A DNA stretch of 27,069 bases, taken from NCBI GenBank assembly GCA_035652495.1, contig DASRDS010000001.1, positions 1 to 27,069 on the forward strand. The letters run 5' to 3'. Under the pieces are notes generated by a model. It made no database searches. It was given only the letters and a program-made list of their open reading frames with translations, and had not been told where the DNA came from. The position numbers and the translations under genes were made by a program. This document shows positions 23,008-27,069 of this stretch, in pieces. This DNA comes from DASRDS01 sp035652495 (GTDB lineage Bacteria > Gemmatimonadota > Gemmatimonadetes > Gemmatimonadales > Gemmatimonadaceae). Positions within the stretch are counted from its first letter, which is position 1; each line of letters begins with the position of its first letter.

Positions 23008-24834
23008 GTGAGACTCGCAGTCGGCCTTCTCGCTGGTGTCGTTGGACTCACCGTGGCCGCATGCGGGAGAAGCGAAAGCAGCCACCCGAGCGCGCCCGCT
23101 CCCAATCCGCTCGTCGTCTCGTTTTCGCCCACGCAGGTGTCGCAGGGTGAGCAGTCGACCTTCACCATCACGCTCCCGACGACTGCGACCGTAGGGTCGC
23201 CGATTGTGCTGGAATTGGGCGGCATCGCTCGCGGGGCCGATACCACAGTTATTCCGCAGAACAACGGTGGCCTAGAGGGAACTCTCGACATCCCTGGGCC
23301 GGCCATTGATGGCACGGTCACGCTCACGATCATCCTGCCATTGCTGCAGGATTCGGCGACTGCCTCACTGGTCGTGAAGGATGCCAAGGCGCCCACATTC
23401 TCTCTGGCGTACATCAACTCCGTGGCACCCATGCTCCCGGCGAACTTCGTACCGGGCGCCGCGATGCTGGTCGCCGGCACGACGGACACGATGACCGCGT
23501 CCGTCGCGGACAACCACGCGCTCGCCTGGGTCGGTTGGACCATGGGAAGCGCCGGAGACTCGGTTCAGGTGACCGACTCCACGACTGCCTCGGTCCTGCT
23601 GCCGGTGGCGTTGCCGAACTCGTTCGCGGGAACGGCTCCGACGTTCACGATGTTCGCCACGGATCTCGACGGCAATCGCGGCGAGTACGTGTACGGACCG
23701 ACGGCGGTGGCGGCATATGTCCAACATCCGGTTGCGACCATCGCGCGCGGAGGGAAGATCTCCGACGTCGCGTTCGATCTGCCGCGGCATCTCCTCTACC
23801 TCGCGCAGCCGGACAGTCAACGCATCGACGTGTTGTCGCTCGCCACATGGCAGTACCAGGCGCCGATTCCGTTGGACAGCGCGCCGGTGGCCATGGATTT
23901 GAGCGCCGGCGGCGATAGTCTCGTGGTCGGACTTGGCGGCCATCCGCGCGTCGCGATCGTTGACTTGAGAACGCCGGCGTACACGACGACGGTGACCGTG
24001 CTCTCACCGATCGCCAACCTGGATACGGTTCCCACGATACTGCGCTTGCGCGTCGGCGCGGATGACCATGCCCTCATCTCGCTCCGTGACCCGAGCGGGA
24101 CTTTAAACACCGTCGTCAATCTGAATGTCGCGACCGGGGATCAGCAAGTCGGCGTCATCCCGAATGCCTATTACACGAACAACTTTCCACTCACGCGGAG
24201 CATCGATCGCACACACGTGCTGCTGCCCGATCTCAATGCGAACGGCGGCTCCTCGACGCTGTACACGACCGCCGCGGCGAGCTATGCGACGGTCAACGCG
24301 GTCGGCGGCGCCGCGTCGGTGAATGCGTTCGCGAGCGCGGATCAGCAGGGGCAATACTATCAAATCGGGCACAATTTGTACGACGCCACGATGACGTACA
24401 TCGGCACCATGGGCTTCGATGGCAACGACGGGGCGGTGCTGGCGCCGAACGGAACGGACTTCTACATCGGGGAGTGTAACGCGTGTGACGACAACACTCC
24501 GGCGCTGTTGTTCCATTATGCGGAACCGATGGTCCTGAGCCCTCCGGGCGGATTCTTGGGCGCGGTCCATCCAGCGGGACAGCTCCTCGATCTCAGCCCT
24601 ACCCCCTTCATCGCCCACGATCTGATCGTGACGCCCGACGGCAAGACGCTCATCGGTATCGGTGCGACGACGTTGATGGCGATCGACCTGACGCAGTCCT
24701 CCCCGGCCACGCCAACCATCGCCATCCGGCCGGCCCGTCGGCCGTCGATCCGCGGCCCCCTACGCACGACGCGAAATACCGCATCGCGGTTTGTCCTTCA
24801 CCTCTTCGGCTCGCGCCCGGTACCGACAAAATAA
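23008..24834 (+). CDS. Lipoprotein with Ig-like N-terminus and YVTN/lactonase-type beta-propeller
   Basis: The start is GTG 23008 with GAGG five bases upstream. The 608-residue protein opens with MRLAVGLLAGVVGLTVAAC (C19 lipidated). A beta-rich region follows (about 33-125, VSFSPTQVSQGEQSTFTITL), then a second Ig-like segment (to about 240). From about 245 there is a propeller-like region (ISDVAFDLPRHLLYLAQPDS, QRIDVLSLATW, PVAMDLSAGGDSLVVGLGG) typical of YVTN/lactonase-like repeats, running to about 565 (LIVTPDGKTLIGIGATTLMA). No lactonase active site can be claimed. The last about 40 residues (RPARRPSIRGPLRTTRN onward) are strongly basic and do not look like propeller, perhaps a readthrough into former non-coding sequence. 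It is probably co-transcribed with permease copy C. Confidence 0.88.
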   Translation: MRLAVGLLAGVVGLTVAACGRSESSHPSAPAPNPLVVSFSPTQVSQGEQSTFTITLPTTATVGSPIVLELGGIARGADTTVIPQNNGGLEGTLDIPGPAIDGTVTLTIILPLLQDSATASLVVKDAKAPTFSLAYINSVAPMLPANFVPGAAMLVAGTTDTMTASVADNHALAWVGWTMGSAGDSVQVTDSTTASVLLPVALPNSFAGTAPTFTMFATDLDGNRGEYVYGPTAVAAYVQHPVATIARGGKISDVAFDLPRHLLYLAQPDSQRIDVLSLATWQYQAPIPLDSAPVAMDLSAGGDSLVVGLGGHPRVAIVDLRTPAYTTTVTVLSPIANLDTVPTILRLRVGADDHALISLRDPSGTLNTVVNLNVATGDQQVGVIPNAYYTNNFPLTRSIDRTHVLLPDLNANGGSSTLYTTAAASYATVNAVGGAASVNAFASADQQGQYYQIGHNLYDATMTYIGTMGFDGNDGAVLAPNGTDFYIGECNACDDNTPALLFHYAEPMVLSPPGGFLGAVHPAGQLLDLSPTPFIAHDLIVTPDGKTLIGIGATTLMAIDLTQSSPATPTIAIRPARRPSIRGPLRTTRNTASRFVLHLFGSRPVPTK

Positions 24835-24861
24835 ATTTCCTTGACCTTTAATTTTTGTCGG
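24823..24861. repeat. Nine-base inverted repeat flanking the promoter of the second ArsR-type gene
   Basis: CCGACAAAA (24823-24831) and TTTTGTCGG (24853-24861) are perfect complements with a 21-base AT-rich spacer that includes TTGACC (24841-24846). It begins within the last codons of the lipoprotein gene. It could be a terminator-like stem for that gene (weak, as the stem is not GC-rich) or an operator. Confidence 0.5.
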
Positions 24862-24880
24862 CACAGATTGTACCTGTGCC
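24841..24880 (+). promoter_or_regulatory. Candidate promoter and 7-base dyad operator of the second ArsR-type gene
   Basis: TTGACC (24841-24846) is a good -35 element; CAGATT (24864-24869) follows at 17 bases and is a weak -10. Transcription would then start near 24876, exactly at the GTG I prefer as the start codon. GGCACAG (24860-24866) and CTGTGCC (24874-24880) form a perfect dyad with a 7-base spacer, lying over the -10 and the start, a position suited to autorepression. Confidence 0.45.
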
Positions 24881-25451
24881 CGCCGCCGCCATCCTGGTCC
24901 GACCCTTAAGGACGCGCATTCTCGAGTTACTCGCCGAGCCGCGGTCCGCGGTCGGGATCGCGCGGACGCTCGACGTGGCCCGGCAGAAGGTGGGATATCA
25001 CCTGAAGGAGCTCGAGAAGCACGGGCTGGTCGAGCTGGTGGAAGAGAAGAAGGTTGGGAACTGTATCGAGCGCATTGTTCGCGCGACCGCCCGGGCGTAT
25101 CTCGTGTCGGCCGAGGCGCTGGGGGCGCTGGCGCAAGGCGCGGCGGAGGCGACGGATCGGTTTTCGGCGGCGTATGTCATCGCCGTCGCGGCGCGGACGC
25201 TGCGTGAGGTGACGCGGATGCGTCAGGCGGCGGACGATGCCGGGAAGCGGCTGGCGACGCTCACGCTCGATACGGAAATACGGTTCGCGACGGCGGGTGA
25301 GCGGGCCGCGTTCACCGAGGAGTTGGCGCGCGAGGTCGCGCGGCTCGCCGCTAAATATCATGATGCGTCCGCGCCGCGGGGACGCATGCATCGCTTTGTT
25401 TCGTTTGCCTATCCAAAGCCGGTAGACACCGACCAGGAATCCTCCTCATGA
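24876..25451 (+). CDS. ArsR-like winged-helix regulator, with C-terminal extension
   Basis: From GTG 24876 the protein has 191 residues; TTG 24855 would add seven whose codons are promoter-like and AT-rich. It opens MPAAAILVRPLRTRILELLA, and the winged-helix DNA-binding region continues with RSAVGIARTLDVARQKVGYH, LKELEKHGLVELVEEKKVGN (residues to about 70), then a long Ala/Arg-rich helical half (about 75-170) probably used for dimerisation or ligand binding. It differs from the ArsR at 7613 in length and in the C-terminal half. The stop overlaps the start of the AHSA1 gene (ATGA at 25448-25451). The tight coupling and the upstream dyad suggest it represses its own operon. Confidence 0.88.
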   Translation: MPAAAILVRPLRTRILELLAEPRSAVGIARTLDVARQKVGYHLKELEKHGLVELVEEKKVGNCIERIVRATARAYLVSAEALGALAQGAAEATDRFSAAYVIAVAARTLREVTRMRQAADDAGKRLATLTLDTEIRFATAGERAAFTEELAREVARLAAKYHDASAPRGRMHRFVSFAYPKPVDTDQESSS

Positions 25452-26245
25452 CCACGAAAAACACCCGCGATATAGAAATCTCGGTCGAGCTCGACGCCTC
25501 CCCCGAAGAAGTGTGGCGTGCCCTCAGCGACGGGATTGAGCTCGCGAAATGGTTCGTGCCAGAGGCGCGGGTGACGTTGCCGGAGGGTGGGAAAAAGGGC
25601 AGCGTCTGGCTCTCGTGGGGCGAGGGCATGAGCGTCGAGCACGAGATCGACGTCTTCGACCCGCCGAAGCACATGCGGCATCCCTCGGGCAAGAACGGCG
25701 AGACGAAGGCGCCGCTCTATGCCGACTGGATCATCGAGGCGGGCAAAGGCGGCAAGACGACGCTGCGCCTCGTGCATTCCGGGTTCAGCGCCAGCGCGGA
25801 CTGGGACAACGAGTTCGAGGCGCACGCGCGCGGGTGGAAGCTCATGCTGCAGAATCTCCGCCAATACTTCGCGCGGCATCGCCACCAGCCGACGGCGCAT
25901 CTGTTGTTCACGTCGAACGTGCCGTCCCCCCGCATGCCGATCTGGACTTCCCTGCTGGGCAAGTTCGGCTTGTCGGATTCACCGAAGGTCGGCGATCCGT
26001 TTCGATATACGACCGCTAAGGGCGAGGTTCTGACGGGCACCGTCGATTTCGTCACCGATACGCGCATACTTGCCCTCGTCGTGCGCGAGTACGATGATGC
26101 CCTGCTCCGCTTTACTATGGAAGGCAAAGAGGACGCACCAAAGACATTCCTCTACGGCTACGCGATCGCATACGGCGCGCAGCGTGAGCGCGCGAGTGAT
26201 CTCGTCGACGTGGGGCGCAGCGCCTCGATACTCACCCGCGCATAG
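25448..26245 (+). CDS. Tandem SRPBCC/AHSA1-family protein coupled to the ArsR-like regulator
   Basis: The 265-residue protein has a full AHSA1-type domain (about 8-140): IEISVELDASPEEVWRALSD, the helix ending in AKWFVPEA, strand VSLE-like segments, WLSWGEGMSVEHEIDVFDPP and the C-terminal helix HARGWKLMLQNLRQYFARH. A second region of about 115 residues (PTAHLLFTSNVPSPRMPIWT to the end) has a similar strand order (GDPFRYTTAKGEVLTGTVDF, TRILALVVREYDDALLRFTM) and is probably a degenerate second copy of the fold. It is coupled to the regulator by a four-base overlap. Ligand unknown. Its 3' end overlaps the convergent oxidoreductase gene by 14 bases. Confidence 0.9.
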   Translation: MTTKNTRDIEISVELDASPEEVWRALSDGIELAKWFVPEARVTLPEGGKKGSVWLSWGEGMSVEHEIDVFDPPKHMRHPSGKNGETKAPLYADWIIEAGKGGKTTLRLVHSGFSASADWDNEFEAHARGWKLMLQNLRQYFARHRHQPTAHLLFTSNVPSPRMPIWTSLLGKFGLSDSPKVGDPFRYTTAKGEVLTGTVDFVTDTRILALVVREYDDALLRFTMEGKEDAPKTFLYGYAIAYGAQRERASDLVDVGRSASILTRA

Positions 26246-27069
26246 CGTTCGTGAACCGGAACCGATTCGCGGGATCATAGATCGCTTTGAGCTCGACCAG
26301 CCGTCGATACGCGTCAGCATCGTAGAAGCGAGACATGGCTTCCGGTCGGGTGCCGGCGCTCATGAAGTTGAGACAATAGCCCAGGGTGCGCGGTTCGAGC
26401 GCCGAGAGCAACGATTCGTGGCCGGATTTCACAGCGGCGGTATCGGCAGGCTCGAGACGCGGAGTGATGATCCGCAGCAGGTACTGGGCGGCGCGGTGTC
26501 CCACGGCATTGTCGACCGCGGGCGGTCGAGCCATGGCGCCGCCCAGATGCCGGATCTCGATGACACCGACAACCTTGAACCGCGCGATGCCGAGGTCGAG
26601 GATCGCGCGAATCAGGTCGTCATCGATCGCCTCGAGCATGGCGTTGGACTGATAATAGGCGACCGGCGCGGTCGGCTCGTTGTAGATCGACGCGTTCGCG
26701 CTGTACGGGAGGGTGGTCAGACTCTCCATGAGGCGCGGCCCGATGCCGCGCAGCGGTGTGATCAGGCGCTCGCCGGCGCCAGCATCCCCCACGTACGCAA
26801 TACGGACATGCGCCACGTGCCGGCCGCGCAGCGGCTCGGGCACCGCCGGAACATCCGGAAACGGAATGACCGCAAGAGATGAGGTCATGGCATCCGGCAG
26901 ATCGCGCGTCCAGCCGAGAAACGTTCTTAGCGCGGGCTCGATCAGAGGCGCATCGAAAAACAGCGATCCGCCATAGAGCGTCCGGACCGGAACGAGGTCG
27001 ATTTCGATCGCCGTCGCCACGCCGAAGTTCGTGCGGCCGCCGCGCAATGCCCAGAAGAGGTCCGGATGA
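26232..27069 (-). CDS. FAD-dependent oxidoreductase (BBE type), C-terminal part (runs off right edge)
   Basis: The minus-strand frame is open through the window edge, reading HPDLFWALRGGRTNFGVATA at its start. This is the end of the FAD_binding_4 domain of the berberine bridge enzyme/VAO family (the usual D-L-F-W-A-L-R-G-G-x-x-N-F-G motif). A substrate-binding domain follows, and the BBE signature lies near the C-terminus (FYDADAYRRLVELKAIYDPA, then NRFRFTNAMRG). The N-terminal FAD half is outside the window, so the flavin-linking His/Cys cannot be checked. Such enzymes oxidise alcohols, amines or sugars; the substrate is unknown. The visible part looks intact. Confidence 0.9.
   Translation of the reverse strand, partial: HPDLFWALRGGRTNFGVATAIEIDLVPVRTLYGGSLFFDAPLIEPALRTFLGWTRDLPDAMTSSLAVIPFPDVPAVPEPLRGRHVAHVRIAYVGDAGAGERLITPLRGIGPRLMESLTTLPYSANASIYNEPTAPVAYYQSNAMLEAIDDDLIRAILDLGIARFKVVGVIEIRHLGGAMARPPAVDNAVGHRAAQYLLRIITPRLEPADTAAVKSGHESLLSALEPRTLGYCLNFMSAGTRPEAMSRFYDADAYRRLVELKAIYDPANRFRFTNAMRG

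Overview
The window is high-GC bacterial chromosome with long, tightly packed genes, several lipoproteins and repeated copies of large duplicated FtsX/MacB-type permeases (the ADOP, or duplicated orphan permease, family known mainly from Acidobacteria and Gemmatimonadota). Those permeases, an M28 peptidase lipoprotein, ArsR-AHSA1 gene pairs and beta-propeller lipoproteins point to Gemmatimonadota or a related soil lineage. This is inference from gene content; there is no rRNA or other phylogenetic marker here. I saw no tRNA, rRNA, CRISPR array, insertion sequence or phage gene.

Layout. (a) 1-961: the start of an ADOP permease that runs off the left edge, then a gene graveyard in which the 3' half of an ECF sigma factor (minus) meets the 3' half of a short-chain dehydrogenase (plus), both without their 5' parts. 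(b) 947-6100: a two-component system (histidine kinase plus NarL-type regulator, minus) divergent from a single-unit MacB-like permease, followed by two CPBP (CAAX-like) intramembrane proteases. This is a plausible envelope or peptide-stress unit. (c) 6088-10091: an OmpA-like protein without a signal peptide; an ArsR repressor with an AHSA1/SRPBCC protein and a repeated operator-like element; a 343-residue protein with a possible deaminase signature (HxE ... CxxC); and, divergent from it, a secreted protein coupled to a small cytoplasmic protein, with a TACTAC/GTAGTA palindrome at the start. (d) 10136-24834: three complete ADOP permeases. Each lies next to a lipoprotein gene on the same strand. 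An M28 peptidase, a DUF998-like membrane protein and another small lipoprotein sit between them. (e) 24823-27069: a second ArsR-type regulator plus AHSA1 pair with its own dyad elements, and the C-terminal part of an FAD-dependent BBE-type oxidoreductase that runs off the right edge.

No ABC-transporter ATPase and no MacA-like adaptor is encoded anywhere in the window, although it carries five permease genes (one partial). The permeases must work with an ATPase encoded elsewhere or in another way. Four of the five convergent gene pairs overlap at their 3' ends, and several neighbours on the same strand overlap by 1-4 bases, so intergenic space is very small. The two features that most deserve follow-up are the possible deaminase-fold protein at 8046-9077 and the repeated pairing of orphan ADOP permeases with lipoproteins.
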